Positions 1-12,581 are shown, numbered from the stretch's first letter. The stretch is DNA of 64,000 nt from Copromyces sp. CBS 386.78 (GCA_030685235.1 MU839114.1:310001-374000); one strand, 5' to 3'. Notes: generated from the sequence alone by a model not told the origin. Made by a program: numbers and translations.

Positions 1-2825
1 TTTTGTATCTCTGATTGTCCAATGGAAAAAAGAGGCTGGGGGTGGCACCGTGGCCCAGGACCTCCAGGGTAGGGTCCTGAAAATCATTGATGGGGCGCCC
101 ATAAAGTGCGGCGTGGGTAGGCGTGGGTGCGTGGGTAGGAGTTTGTGGAACCGGGCGTATCACCAAACCTAGGCAGAGAGGCGCGTACTATAAGTCTAGG
201 CGAAAGCCAAGCGAGCTTGTGCGATGAGCAAAAAGAGGCGTGGGAGGCAGACGGGTTATTACTTGACGGAGAGAGAGAGAGAGATGGGAGATACGAGTTG
301 GGCTGATTAAGGGGAGGAGGTTTCACCAACCTTGCCCAATCTTTCTGGGCAACGGTTTGGAGAAAACTGAAGTGTTCGAATCGTGTGACCGAAACGCGGG
401 TTGTCGCATTTTGCATCAAAAGTGTTTTGCATGTCCTTTGCATTTGTCACAGGCGGTGAAAGGAAAAAACAGAAGGCGCATTTGGGAAAAGATGAAAATG
501 GGCGGAGTATACACCCGTTCGCGGACCGTAAAGTGGTCCCGGCGTTAGCTCTCGGTACTTTACCTCGCAGGGCCAGACCCATCACCAGTCTTGACTCCCG
601 AGGCATAATACCGAGTGAAGAGGACAGAAGCTCACGAGCTCTTTATTAGTTTTTATTCTAAGGTGGATGAATGAGACGAGGGACACAATGGACACACACG
701 ATACTTGGCCCGGTGTTAAGATTTCATGACTTCCTCGTTCACACGTGGGAATTTGAGTTTTTGTGGCATCCATCCGACCCCCTCTTTCCCGTCATCGGTC
801 GGCCATTGTGTGTTTCAAAATCTGGACCAGCGAGCAGAGTTTAAAATTGAACCCTTTCCACTTCTCTTGACACCTGAACGAAGCTTGATGGGGTGACGAC
901 GCGAGTGGGTTCGGGGTCTTCAAGTGCTACATGCCGTGCGTTATTAAACGGTACGGAGGCCTGTTTCTCGGGCTTGGCTGCTGACAGTCGGACAGTGGCC
1001 GGTGTCTTCCATTATCTCTTGTCTTTTTTGACTGTTGCGAGATCTATCCATTGACCATTCAGACAGTGTCCAATTGGCAATCTACCGCTGTGAAATTGAT
1101 ACCGCCTACCTACTACCACTTAAAAAGATCAACCTCTCAGATGATGATTTGCAGTGTTGCTTTCTGGACCCGAGGCAAAATGGAGTCAATCTGGTCGGCA
1201 AGCTGCACGAGACATGATGGCATCAACGGCACTTGTGCAAGCCAGTGCAAGCCAGTGCAAGCCAAGAGGAGACGGTGTTATGCTCCTCCCGCCTCCCGCC
1301 AAGCGCCAAGACTTGCTAGACTGGGGCCTGAATCGTGGAAATTGTGATGCTAGTGACAGCTGCGTGCTTTTCTTATCTTTCTTTCTCTTGATGGTGATAG
1401 CTTACCTGGAACCTAGCCGCCAACATCATCAAATGCATCGGCGCTCATTGCCGCTCTTGAGATTCACCAATTCGCTATGTTGCCGATTCGTTCGTTCACT
1501 TATCACCAACAACCAGGTCGCCATCATTGGGCGGCCATGGCAAATGCAAACCCAGGAACCCCCTGGTAAGAGTACACTCGCACTCGGATTACCTACCTTG
1601 GCCATCATCAGCAGTTTCCTACATAGCCCGAGTTCAGAGGCTGATTGCCCTGACGCCGTTGCCCAAGTGGGCAGACGCCCTCGCAATACCTAGGAAGCTC
1701 GGTAACCAAACGGGATGACGGGATTCGCTACCAAGCAGCAGGTAGAGCTGGCAAGTAGCAGGGTCCTCCAGTCCCAGGTCATGCTGCCCGTCATAAGGTA
1801 TCAGCAAATCGACAACCACACACACCCCCCAACCATTCACTAGGATTGGAGGATGAGACGCAGGGTTGGGGAGAGAGGCACAGAAGAGCGAGAGGGGAAG
1901 ACACAGAGTCCCATTGCATTGGAAATTTGCCCAGTCGCCAACGAACCCACCAGCCCGCTATTCCTTGATCACTCCATCAGGTCACAAAAAAGTGACCCGC
2001 AGCCACCTCTGACCCGACTTTTTACTATCAAAAGATACAAAGGTACCTTACATAGTTACATTGGCCCCATTCTCAACTCTCAGCTGCCTTTGGAATTACC
2101 AGACCCGCCAAAGATAGGCGGATCGACGTTGGTTTTCGGTTCTCGCTTCCAAATGTCGTGCTAGGATCATTCTGACAGGGCTTCAACAAATTTGCAGGCT
2201 CTGCCTCGCTTCGCCGCTGACAGCCCTTGATCTAACCTTTCCATTCCCAACCTTAGCTTTTTGCTTTTCTCCTCTTTTCACACATTCTCCATACCAACAA
2301 TCGACTTGAGAACTTCTCGAATTCGTCAACGGGCAGTCCCGCTGCGTCAAACCAAACAAAGGCATTGTCTACCTCGGACCATACCGTTCCTCTCGAGATC
2401 CGCGATAGTGTCTACAGTATTTTCGGCGATCCAGGACCCCTGCTTTCGAAACCAGAGAACACAACCATAGCATGCTCACCACTAAACAAAATCGAAAGCT
2501 TTATATCTACGCATCTATCGGGACCGAATTATATACACAGCTGTACATCCGCCCCTGACATCGTCTCGTCCGATCAAGTTTTACGCAAAGATCTCCCGTC
2601 ATCCGAACTCAGACGTCATCGGACCAAGGACCCTTGAGCAGCAGCAGTCTTAAAGTCTAAAACAGCCACCCGAGTCAGATCCAGGAACGCCGTTTCAGCA
2701 TAACTGTCAGCCCTGTTCACGGACCATTTCGACTTGAACAAAACCTCGCATCGGGGTATACCATCTTTTCCGCTCGTCCCTCTCCGGAGGATGACGGGCG
2801 GCATGTCCCGGGTGCCGCCATCATT
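1..2825. other. Intergenic / upstream region, no supported gene
   Basis: No open frame here looks like a real protein: those present are short, overlap on both strands and start from arbitrary codons. The stretch has normal base composition and no sign of RIP. A small direct repeat (GCAAGCCAGT units near 1237-1262) and a GA-rich run near 270-286 are visible. The last several hundred bases probably include the promoter and 5' UTR of the membrane protein that starts at 2826. Confidence 0.5.
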
Positions 2826-4632
2826 ATGACTCTTTACTCGGACCCTCCTCCATTGCGTGCCTTCAGCTCCGACAAGCCGACCTTACTGGTGTGTTGGTGG
2901 ATCACCATCTTCTGCGTCGTTCTGATCCTGCTGCGCCTGTGTGGCCGGTTCGTCCGGACCGAGACGCTGTTCAGCGAGGACAAGGCGGCCGCTCTGGCTT
3001 TGGTGCCGTTGTTACTGCGCATGGGTTGCGTCCACTTTATCTTGGTTCATGGGACGAATAATGCCGACCTATCGACTCACCGGCTTTCGGAGGAGCAGCT
3101 GAAAATGAAGCAAACAGCGAGTGGCTTGGTGCTGCTCAGTAGGGCGTTTTATGCCTTGACGTGAGTGCTGGCTAAGACATGGCGCTCATTGTTTCCTTGT
3201 CCGAAACTTACTGACCGTTGGTAGGCTGTGGATGCTCAAATACGCCATCCTGGAATTCCTCAAACGGCTCAACGTCAGCTGGGAGCGTTGCTATGAAAGA
3301 ACCCTCGTCTTCATTCGCGTCACCCTCGTCTTCACTTTCGTGGCTGTCATCACCTCCGACGTTGTCGAATGTCGGCCCACCTACATGTACTGGCAAGTCC
3401 TGCCAGACCCGGGAGGCCAATGCCGCCAAGGCTACGCCCAGCTCATCACCATGGCCGTCTGCAATATCATCACCGACCTCCTCCTCGTTCTCTTCCCTAT
3501 CCCGATGATCATCCGCTCCCAAATGAGCCCGACCCGCAAGATCCAGCTGGTTCTGCTCTTCTCCCTCTCCCTTGGCGTAGTCGGTGTCACCGTCTACCGC
3601 GTCCCGCATATTCTCCGCGCCCACGGCTCACAACAATCCCGCTCTCTGTACGCCTCTGTCGAACTCTTGTTCGCCACTGCCGCCTCCAACGCCCTAGTCC
3701 TTGGCTCCTTCGTTCGCGATCGCGGCGTCAAAAAGCGCAAGTACAAATACGGCTCCATTGCCGCCGGCAGTCTTGAACGCTCCCCCGGTTCCGGTCCCGG
3801 CGGCTTGGGCGTCGCCCCCAACGCCCGCCGCTCGACCCTGCGCCACTGGGGTTCCGACGAGGACTTGGTCCGCGACATCGGTTACGGCGTCAAGCCTGAT
3901 TTGCGCGAACAGCTGATCCCTTATTCAGACAGAAGCGGCGGAGGCGGTTATTACACCCCTGCCCCTATGGCCCAGATTCACCACCACGACAGCGACGCAA
4001 TTCACTCTTGGGATTCCCCACCATCCTCTTCATCCCAGCCTCGCTCTAACGCACGCAGCGACGACTACCTGATGCCCATGTCAGGCCAACTAAGCCAACC
4101 CGTCTCTCCTCGCAACACTTCTCACAACCACAACGACCTCCCTGTCCTCTCCTGCCCCCGCCGCGTCTCCTTCTTCGACTACGGCGGTCTTCTATCCGAC
4201 GAACCCACCCGCGGTCGACGAGAATCCTCCGTTTCCACCACCGTCGAGCCACGGCGCCCCAATACCGTTCCCGTCCCTGCCGTGCCCGCCAGTGCTAATG
4301 GCTTGCGCCGAGGGTCGGCAGCCTTACTGCAGGATTTAGGAGGGCTCCTAAGTCCGTTGAGCTTGGCGGCTGTGCCGAAGTCGGTTCGCGGAAGGAGTTG
4401 GAGTAGAGAACGGGAAAGGGGAAGGCCGAAGAGTACGAGTGATTTGGAAAGTATACCGCAGATGCCAGAGGAGCAGTGGGGGCATGGAGAGGAGTTGCCG
4501 ACGTATTCGTCCGAGGAACGAAGACATGGCCAAGGTCAGGGACATGATCTGGAGTTGGTGGACGCCGGCGGTTTGTTGACGAATTTGAAGGAGCCGTTGG
4601 AAGGGCCGCCGGAGAGGAGTACGACGCGGTAA
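2826..4632 (+). CDS. Fungal rhodopsin-like (PTH11-type) seven-TM membrane protein
   Basis: Two exons, 2826-3160 and 3225-4632, join across a 64-nt intron (GTGAGT donor, GGTAG acceptor) to give about 580 residues. Seven hydrophobic segments occupy roughly residues 20-275. They include the family-typical segment near 183-208 with N-x3-D followed by a Leu-rich stretch ending FPIP, and a VYR/SVELL region before the last helix. This matches the fungal rhodopsin-domain family related to Pth11 receptors, but no N-terminal CFEM cysteine domain is present. The rest, about 300 residues, is a predicted cytosolic tail rich in Ser, Pro, Arg and Gly. The role is inferred as a plasma-membrane sensor or receptor-like protein; no ligand can be deduced. 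The start is the first ATG of the frame and lies just before the first hydrophobic segment. Confidence 0.82.
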
Positions 4633-5665
4633 CCATCATGGCTGCATGAGGCTGTGATGCTTGCTTGACTCATGAAAGCCAACGAATGCAAACGAAGCAC
4701 ATGATCGCGATGAAGGGAACTTAGGGACACCAGGACACCAGGAAGGTACGGACGGTTTGGAATATACGGATGGATGGTTGGATTACATGCCATGAAGCAT
4801 GCGTCTCGAAGCACTTCAACACCACATAAGAGGAGGACTATTCTATACCATGGATGGATGGGAGGAACCATTTGCTTTTTTTTTCACACATGCCACACCC
4901 ACACCCACCCACCCACACACACACACACACCCCACAGAACTGAGCTTGAGTTGAGTTAAGCACTGAGAGTACCTGCAACCATATACCCCGGCGACATTGA
5001 AGATGTCTGCCAATTTTTTTTTTTTTTTTTCCATTGTGCTTTTCTTTTCCTTTGTTGTATCTAGGCAGAGATATCAGATATCCCCATTGCCATTTTAAAT
5101 GGTTGGTTGGTTAGCTGGCTATCGAATAATGACAATATGTTCGGCTAGATATCGAATAATGACAATATTTTATATATTTTTTTTTTAATATTTTCAGTTT
5201 TTCCAAACAAATCATTGATTGCATCCTCAAAGGTGAATGAATGAATGAATGAATAGCGAGAGGGGAATTAATTGGCATTAGATAGCATAGCTTGGGTTAT
5301 CTCAAGTTCACGAAAGAAGGAGCCCCCCCCCCCCACTGGTTAGGTTAGGTTAGGTTTCTCTCTCCAATCTACCTAGACAGACTTGATTGACTGACTGACT
5401 GACATTCTCACCACACCTAAACAGGTAGACTAGTCTAAACCCGCAATCAATATTTTAAGCACGCCTCCTCGCAACCCCTTTCCGCTCGTACCTCGAAAAG
5501 TACAAGTATATGCTACCACATACGACCATAGGAGCGGTGGGGAAAAAACTCGGGATCCCTTCCGTCCCATCTCCTCTTGCTTGATAAGCCAGTGAGCTAG
5601 CTGCCAGACCAGCAGTCGGAATCGGTTTTGACGACCGATGAAATCAATCGCCTGGTGTTGTATGT

Positions 5666-5733
<68 letters not shown>

Positions 5734-6117
5734 GTTCCTTCTTTTCTTGTGGCTTGGTATTGATGATCGTGCTACAGAACAGATCGATGGAACAGTTCTC
5801 GATAAGAAAAGCGTTGGTTAGCAAGCAAGCAAGGCTGGTACGACGACATGGTTCTCACCATTCTCAATGGAAGTGGCTGAGTTTTTGGTGTTATAAATTT
5901 CAAGGTATAGCTGGCTCATGTCATGATCTTCGAATTATCACCGTCAAATGCCATTGAGCACCCTCAAGCCACTTATATTTCCGAAGCATGGTTTGTCCTT
6001 GAGTCGTGTCATAATGGGCTTTGTCGTATCATCACATACCACTTGCTTGCTCGCTCGCTCGCTCCAAATACCAGCCAAGCAAAGCCAGCCAGCCCGCCCG
6101 CTCACTCACTCATCGCC
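4633..6117. other. Intergenic region with dense simple-sequence tracts
   Basis: This separates the convergent 3' ends of the rhodopsin-like gene and the Zn2Cys6 gene. It holds a CA/CCCA-rich tract at about 4893-4934, T runs near 5014-5030 and 5170-5187, a GAAT tetranucleotide run at 5234-5254, a C run at 5323-5334, three TTAGGT units near 5340-5356, and a 66-base T homopolymer. No coding frame is convincing. Confidence 0.6.
5667..5732. repeat. 66-base poly(T) homopolymer
   Basis: An uninterrupted run of 66 T is read directly from the sequence. It could be the A-tail of a reverse-strand retroposed copy, or simple slippage. No retroposed gene body or flanking duplication is recognised. Such tracts are prone to assembly-length error. 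Confidence 0.9.
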
Positions 6118-8885
6118 TCAAAGAAACTCGCTCAAAACCTGCACCCTCGTCCTCGCGGTTTCCGACCCTTGCTCGCCCTCGCTCATGGCTCGCATGATGT
6201 TAATCATTTGGTCTGTGTACCACTACTGTCAGCATCGACCCATTCACCGCAAGTTTCATCAACAGCAAAATCAAAGAGATAGGAAAAAAAAAAAAAGGGG
6301 GAGGCAAAACTCACGAATATCCCCCCTAGCCCTAACAAACAAGGGATCCTTCGCCATCGCCTCCTCCCCTCCATTCTCCTCCTTGGCCGCCTCCCTGAGC
6401 ACATTCCCAATACACAGCGCCTCCAGAAACGCCCGATGGTTAAAAACCCACCACACCCTCGCCTCCGTCTCAAACAGACTGAACAGCACAAAAAACGCCG
6501 TAATGGCATCGTGCGCCGCCTCCAGCGTGCCCCTTACATTCACGGGCACGTCGGCGCTCTCGGAGGCGTGCACGAGCATCAAGTTGTGGAAGTAATTCGA
6601 CGACAGAAAAAGCGTTTGGCGCACGATGCGTTTATTCCGTTCGGCCATTTGCGTCAGCATGGCCACGTCCCACGACCTAAAGATATCGGGAAAAGAGCGG
6701 TAGACGGCACGGAAGTCGGCTACGAGTTTGGATTTGTGTCGGACGGTAGTGCAAATGGGGACGTCTAGACTCCGAGGGGAGCAGATGGTCTCTTGGACGA
6801 GGTTGGCGAGCGTCCAGGAGCCGCGGAGGTAGGCGATGTCCGTTGGGTCGTCCGAGGCGTCGATGGACATGGACGAAGAGGAGGCCGAGTCTAGGTTGGA
6901 GACAAGGTCTTCCACTTTGACGTCGGTGTGGGTGGCCGAGGGTGGTAACGACAAAAGGACGGTTAGGAAGGTGTCTTGGAGGAGGACGGCTTGCCAGACC
7001 TTGCGGCGTTGTTGTTTTATGAAAAGGGGGGCTGTGGGGACGACTGGTGGTTGTTAGTGCTTGACTATAGAGGGAGGAGAAGAGGAAGAGAGACATACCA
7101 ATATTGGGATCCCGATGCAACCCCATCGCATACGCCTGCCTCATCAAAATGCCCCCAAACGCCCACCCATCGCTCGCATGGTTATCGTTAATCAGAAAGT
7201 ACGTCATCAGCACCATGGCCTGGATGCTCGTGATGCTCGCCATACTCAAATAACTGCCCACCCTCAACGCCTGGTTCGCCGCGCTCGCATAAAACTCGGC
7301 AGTCTGCTTTTTTTCCCCGACGTTCAGCTTGCTCTCTACAAACTGCGTGCCCAAAGCGAGCATCACAAATACCAGCGCGATAAACGCCGAGTCGCACTTG
7401 TGTTTCTCCTCGAGCGGCATGGTCCAGAAGTGCTCGTAGTCGGCGAAGAAGGTCTGTCGGTGGATCATGGGATAGACGGGGTCGACGCATTCAAAGTATC
7501 GGTCCAACACCAAATCGACTTGCATTTTGGCTGGCAAGACGTCGATCACTTCGGGCAAACCGCCGTTGCAGGTCCAGTAGTTGGCGAAGGGGTGTTCGGA
7601 GCCGATGCCGAAGACGTTGGAGGAGCCCGGGGCCGAATACGGCACGTTGGAGAGGAGACCAGTTGAGGTCGCTATGGAGCCGAGGGGTATTCGGCCGTTG
7701 ATGAACCCGCGGTCGGCGGCGTTGGGGAGGACGGTGGGGAAAGTGCTGGCGGCTGATGATGATGCCTGGTCGGTCTTTTTTCGGGGTGGTTTGGTCATTC
7801 GCCGGCCATTGGCGGCGCTTCGGGAGGTTTCTCTGGAGGTGATGGTTAGTTATAAGGATCCTAAGAAAGGGGGGAAGGGTGAACTTACTCAAGGAGGTTG
7901 GCGACGTGGGCATATTTGCATTCGGTTTGGCGTTTGATGCCTATTCCGAGTAAGTAGATGATCAGGACTCAAGTGGGTGGGTAGGGAGCGACTTACATGC
8001 TAAACAATGAGGGCGACCTCGATCACACTGATGCAAGTGTTAGTTGGTCGTCAAATCAAGCTCAAGTTCGGATGAAGAAGACAACAACATCAGTTCACAA
8101 CAACTCACCTTGGTCTTCCTCTCAACGCACTCAAAACACGACAGCGTCGGTTTATTCCGTTTCTGTTTCTTCCTCTGGGGTCCTCCGCCACCCGTCGTCG
8201 TCGTCGATGTCGGTGATGCGGCACTGCTATCTCCCTCAACGCTCTCGCTCGGGCCGCTGACACTCCGCCTGGGATTGGTGCCGCCAAGCCCGGCCAGGGG
8301 TCCGTTGTGCACATGGTGACTGTTGGGGTTGGAGGAGTAGTCCCCGTTGCTTACGCCTTGTGGATCATCGGCGGGTTCGCGCTTAACGCCAGCAACATTG
8401 ATGTTGGTGCCGCTCTTGCTGTTGCTGTACCCTGCCGCTGCCGCTCCAGCTCTTGTTGACCGGGTACCGTATGCTGCACCACCGTGGCGGGGTGCGGGTG
8501 CGGGTCCCGCGGCGGCTGTGACACTGCTCGTGTTGGACAAGGAGCGGGAGTGGGAATGATGGTGACCGTGGTAGTAGTGCGAAGGGTACGACAAATCAGC
8601 CGGACTCGGTGAGGCGGCGTACACGGTGGAAGAAGTGACCGAGCTCGGGGTGAGGACTATCGGCCCCGGATGGCCGACGGCATGGGTCAGACTCACGGGC
8701 CCGGGCCGGCATCCGTTGGTATCCACCAGAGCGGGACCCGGCACACTTCTTGGCTGTGCGGAGGTAGCGGATACTGAAGTGGATGCGAATGCGGCAGCGG
8801 TGGTGACCGGCTCCGCTGACAAGAGCGGATGCGGATCCATCGAGTCACGTCCACCACCGACAGGCGGATGCCCAGACATGCACAT
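6118..8885 (-). CDS. Zn(II)2Cys6 transcription factor with fungal middle homology domain
   Basis: Six exons on the minus strand (8885-8109, 8027-7997, 7940-7889, 7832-7099, 7031-6315, 6212-6118) give about 801 residues. The frame stays open through introns of 81, 56, 56, 67 and 102 nt. The binuclear zinc cluster is perfect: cysteines at about 250, 253, 260, 267, 270 and 277 (C-x2-C-x6-C-x6-C-x2-C-x6-C), preceded by a basic RKKQKRNK stretch. It is assembled from three exons, one of only 31 nt. A low-complexity Ser/Thr/Ala-rich region fills residues 1-240. The fungal-specific regulatory domain follows, with VDPVYPMIHRQTF and an AYAMGLHRDP block typical of the family. It should act in the nucleus as a DNA-binding regulator; the target pathway is not recognisable. 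The start is the first ATG of the frame; internal Met3 and Met16 are alternatives. Confidence 0.85.
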
Positions 8886-10538
8886 GTGCCGACAAGCAGT
8901 CGCAGCTGGGGTAGCCCCGGGAGCTCGAGCGAAGGCTGGAAATGCCCAACTGGGTCCTATCGTTTTGTGTTTGTCACCCTCTTTTTCTGCAGCTTCTTTT
9001 TTTCGCTGTGTTGTGGTAGGCTCGGGAATAACGCAAACTTGTAGATGACGGCAGACGAGCAGCAGCAGCGAAAATGCAGCCCAAACAGATGCTGCAGTCG
9101 GGAATGTTTGCAGATGGGAATAACAGAGGTTGTTTCCGGGAGACTGGTCAGGCGGAACTGAAAAGGTGTGCCAAGATTGAAGAGTCGTGGGGAGCAGTTG
9201 ATGGGCCGTTAGACGTCACTGGGGAACCCAGGCAATCGGTTAACGAAATGACAAGCGGTTGGTGTGTGTGACGATGGAAAAGGTGATGGAAATAATCAAA
9301 GGAAATAAAGACGGGAATGAGATGAAAAAGCAGAAGAAAGTGGACAACCCGACACGAATTGACGGATCGGGAACAACAAAAAAGCCAAGCAAAGTGGGTG
9401 GTGGTGTTTGGTAAAGTGGATGAGAAAATGACACACCGACCTAAATTCCTTCCGATTTTTTTGCTCTCTCTTTCTTATCTTCACTAGCTCCAAAGCTTGT
9501 TCAGAGCCTCACTGTATTTCAAGTGGTGAGGGGGAAGGGTACTTAGATACCCGACTACGTATGTAGAGGTACACGGAACACAAAGGAACATGAGGTGAGT
9601 GGGAGTTGTGAAGGCGGTGGCTGACAAAGACAACTGAACGGATGCATCCGAATGGCGGCGACTGGGGGGCTATCGCGATCGGTAGCTGTTAAACTTCACT
9701 GTGAATAATCACTGTGCTTATCACCGCCTCTTCATCAATTCCACTTGGTATTGTGAAACCTAGTCTAATGTTCTGGTCACAACTCTGAAGAGCGAATTGC
9801 AACAATTCATTTCTTTTGGCAACAACGAGGACCGGAATCCAGGCACGTTCCTGAGTTTAATCTTATTACTAATGCTTTTTCGATTGACGAGTTCTTTAAC
9901 TCGCATCGATTTCAGTTGATCACAATTCGGCACTTCATCTTCTCCTCCTCATCAACTTTGTTTAGCTCAACACCAGTTCACTGTCTATTCAACAACAATT
10001 CAAGATAAGAAATTTGATGTCTGGTTTTCGATAGTTCAAGAATTGTCCCAGCGAGATCGACACCCGAGACAAAGCATCCAGAACGTTTGATAGGCGCTAA
10101 ATCGTACGCTCGGCTGGAAGTGCAGTGTCTCATAAGCGCTATGCAATGCACATGCCAGAACTGCCGGCTTGAAACGGTGACAACAACTTGACAGCTCCTT
10201 CCTCGGAGATAGCAGAGCGCTGCTGACAAAATCTGCGACATGAGAGGAGAAGCTTGCGAAGAGTCTCAATTCCGGTTCTAACGAAGATCTTCTCGTTTAT
10301 CCACCCTGTAGAAAAATGTTAGTGTCGTTGATCAACAGGCACGGATGGGTTATCCCAGACATTCTCGGTTGGACCCCGGGGACCAACTGACCGACTCCGC
10401 GATGCGATGGCATTCAGAAACGAAACACCAAGGGCTAAAAAAAAAAAAAAGAGAGGATAGCTTGCTTTCAGTGATGCTGCCACTTCTACTTCTTACTCTA
10501 TATACGCTCTACCGTCTTCTTTCTAAAAGCCACAACAC
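8886..10538. other. Intergenic: promoter side of the Zn2Cys6 gene and 3' side of the TatD-like gene
   Basis: Both flanking genes point left, so the low end holds the promoter and probable 5' leader of the zinc-cluster gene and the high end the 3' region of the hydrolase gene. No open frame resembles a protein. An A run (10438-10451) is the only tract of note. Confidence 0.5.
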
Positions 10539-11780
10539 TCAACCAAACAAAAACTCCTCATAATTCCTCCTTATCCTCCTCATCCCCTCCTCCAACCCCC
10601 ACCCCTTAACCTCACATATCCTCCTCGCGATATCCTCTAGATACCCATCCATATCATCTCCAGCCACATGCAAATCGCTCTCCACCAGCACCTGTCCATC
10701 CGGACACGCCCTGATCACATCCGCAAACTTGGCCTCTCCGCCCGCCGTCCCCAGATTCACCACCGTCGAAAACGAAAAATAGCACTTGACAGGAATTTTC
10801 GGGTCAAGGTACTGCTTCAACATCTGCGGCGGGCCGCTGAAGGAATGTAGACACGCTCTAGGCGGGAACGGTTTCGGTTTGTATGGCTTCTTGACCTTTG
10901 GTTCCCCCAGACCATACTCGGATCCGTCGTCGGACTCATCGCTTGAAGAAAAATCCTCCGATACGCCCTTGGCGATCATCTTCTGCTTCTTCCTCGAGAC
11001 CACCTCCTTCTCGTGGCCCTTCCAAAGCGAAGCCAGCGCGTCGAATAACACGCCGTGAGCTTGCACGCCGTGCAAACTAACTGGTCTTCCCAGCTCGCCT
11101 GCCAGTCTAAGCTGGGCTTTGAGGACTTCAACTTGGTGCGGCATCTTGACGTGGTGAGGACTTAGCATCCGGCCCTCACGACCGCCGGGTGTGAGGTCGC
11201 CGTTGCGCGAGGACTCGTCGACTTTTCCCCAGGGGAGACGGAAGGCTTTGTCGACCCCAATTTCGCCGATTAGAGCGTTAGGGTGCGCGAGGAGACGTTG
11301 GCGGGTTTCCTGGAGGAATTTGCTGAGAGGAATGGGATCGGGGAGAGAAGCGATGAAGTCCGGCTCGGGAGTGGGTGAGAGGACGGCGGAGTAGTGCTTG
11401 GTTTTGTGTGCTTGTACGTCTGTGACTTCGGGCTCCTTGGAGTCGTCGTAGAGCTGGTGGGAGAACCAGGGATGCCAACCGAAGGCTGGGACGACCTTCT
11501 TTGGGGTTCCGGATGAGGTTTCCCGTAGTTCTTTCAGGTCCGTGACGCCGTGTTGCTCGGCTACGGAGGCGACGAGGTCTTGGTCTTGGCCGCGGGTAGC
11601 CATGATGGTCAGGAGGCGCGCTTGCATGTCTTTTATGCTGGAGACGGAAGTCATGGTGTCGGTGGGATGACAGTGGGCGTCGTAAACGCCAATGTGCCAC
11701 GGGAAGGGTTCTTTGGGAGATCCATCGTCAGCTCTTTTGGGAGCTTCGTAAGGTGTCGATTCGCCAGTAGGGGAGCACAT
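10539..11780 (-). CDS. TatD-family metal-dependent hydrolase, Scn1-like (Cut9-interacting protein)
   Basis: A single exon of 413 codons. The start is the ATG at 11780; the frame runs further upstream but only with non-ATG codons. The fold signature is visible: a DAHCHPT metal-binding motif with His at about 36 and 38, FGWHPW near 102, a GEIGVDK loop with Glu near 173, SLHG with His near 237, CLHSFSG with His near 312, and an ESD with Asp near 369. This is the pattern of TatD-type amidohydrolases, and the overall arrangement matches the fungal branch annotated as Cut9-interacting protein Scn1. A Lys/Ser/Asp-rich insert (about 263-304) separates two active-site motifs and is not part of the core barrel. 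Role: probable metal-dependent nuclease or phosphoesterase; the link to the anaphase-promoting complex is known for the yeast relative and only inferred here. Confidence 0.82.
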   Translation of the reverse strand: MCSPTGESTPYEAPKRADDGSPKEPFPWHIGVYDAHCHPTDTMTSVSSIKDMQARLLTIMATRGQDQDLVASVAEQHGVTDLKELRETSSGTPKKVVPAFGWHPWFSHQLYDDSKEPEVTDVQAHKTKHYSAVLSPTPEPDFIASLPDPIPLSKFLQETRQRLLAHPNALIGEIGVDKAFRLPWGKVDESSRNGDLTPGGREGRMLSPHHVKMPHQVEVLKAQLRLAGELGRPVSLHGVQAHGVLFDALASLWKGHEKEVVSRKKQKMIAKGVSEDFSSSDESDDGSEYGLGEPKVKKPYKPKPFPPRACLHSFSGPPQMLKQYLDPKIPVKCYFSFSTVVNLGTAGGEAKFADVIRACPDGQVLVESDLHVAGDDMDGYLEDIARRICEVKGWGLEEGMRRIRRNYEEFLFG

Positions 11781-12273
11781 GGCTGATGTGTTATAGGGGA
11801 TGCGATGAGTCAGGTATTGAGATCGGGCTGTTGACCTGTCAGAGGGATTGGTGGCCGTGAAGTTGGGAGGAAGTTGAAGGCAAGTGATATTTAAGTCTAG
11901 TAACTTGGTTGATATTGGAGACAATTAGAATGTCACGGATACAAGGTCAACTCGGCCCGTTCACCGTCGTGCCGTCCTGTCCAGGCCAGAGTCGGTTGGC
12001 TTGTTATGTAAGCGAGGCCCCCAGAGGGTGGACTCCATCAACCTAACCGACGAGTACGCCTTCTCCAACGGATGATGTCAGTTGGAGATGCGTGTGGGGA
12101 AGCTATTCCGTGCCCACAAAATATCATCCTTGCCCCTCTCAGGGCAACTTCACGATAGTTCACCCCGCAACGGGGGCTGTAGATATCTCCCAAGATAACC
12201 TTTGTTCAATTTTTTTTCTCTCCTTTTTCTTCGTATGGTGAGACTATCACTTGATATTCATTTCCCTGCTGGC
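11781..12273. other. Promoter side of the TatD-like gene and edge of the RIPped block
   Basis: Composition is normal up to about 12290, after which AT content jumps. The segment contains a transposon-end relic (11988-12054) and a pyrimidine-rich stretch near 12211-12232. No gene was seen. Confidence 0.5.
11988..12054 (+). repeat. Solo terminal-inverted-repeat relic of the Fot1-like family
   Basis: This matches, in the same orientation, the outer end of the right terminal inverted repeat of the large element ending at 45467. Shared blocks are AGAGTCGGTTGGCTT, ATGTAAGCGAGGCCC and ATCAACCTAACCGACGAG, followed by TA. About 15 extra bases interrupt the match near 12021-12035. No transposase or opposite end is seen beside it, so it looks like an isolated remnant or a very short derivative. 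Confidence 0.75.
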
Positions 12274-12581
12274 TACCATAGCGCGCCACCACAGTTCTAG
12301 AAAATGGTCCTGGGTATGAACTTAGTGCGACTGGATTCTTTTCGTACAGAGAGAAAATTTTACAGTTAGAAAATTATACTGGGTATCGTCTCTTAAATAA
12401 AATTATTAAATTAAAGACGAAGGTTTTGTATACAATATATTATATCTGTAAAAATTATCACGGGTATCTATTTAAGCTAAGTAAGTCTTTAAATATTAAA
12501 TTCATTTTAAATCGAAAGATTATTTTAAACTAGGTTTAAAAGCTTTTACTAAGAAAAAGAATCGTTAATTCAAAATTTTTT

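Noticed and set aside
1154..1693. 179-codon plus-strand open frame as a gene
   Set aside because: No recognisable domain, no natural composition, overlapping frames on the other strand, and no splice or start context to support it.
5337..5357. TTAGGT repeats resembling telomere repeats
   Set aside because: Only three units, with T instead of the third G of TTAGGG, and embedded in normal intergenic sequence; most likely a simple microsatellite.
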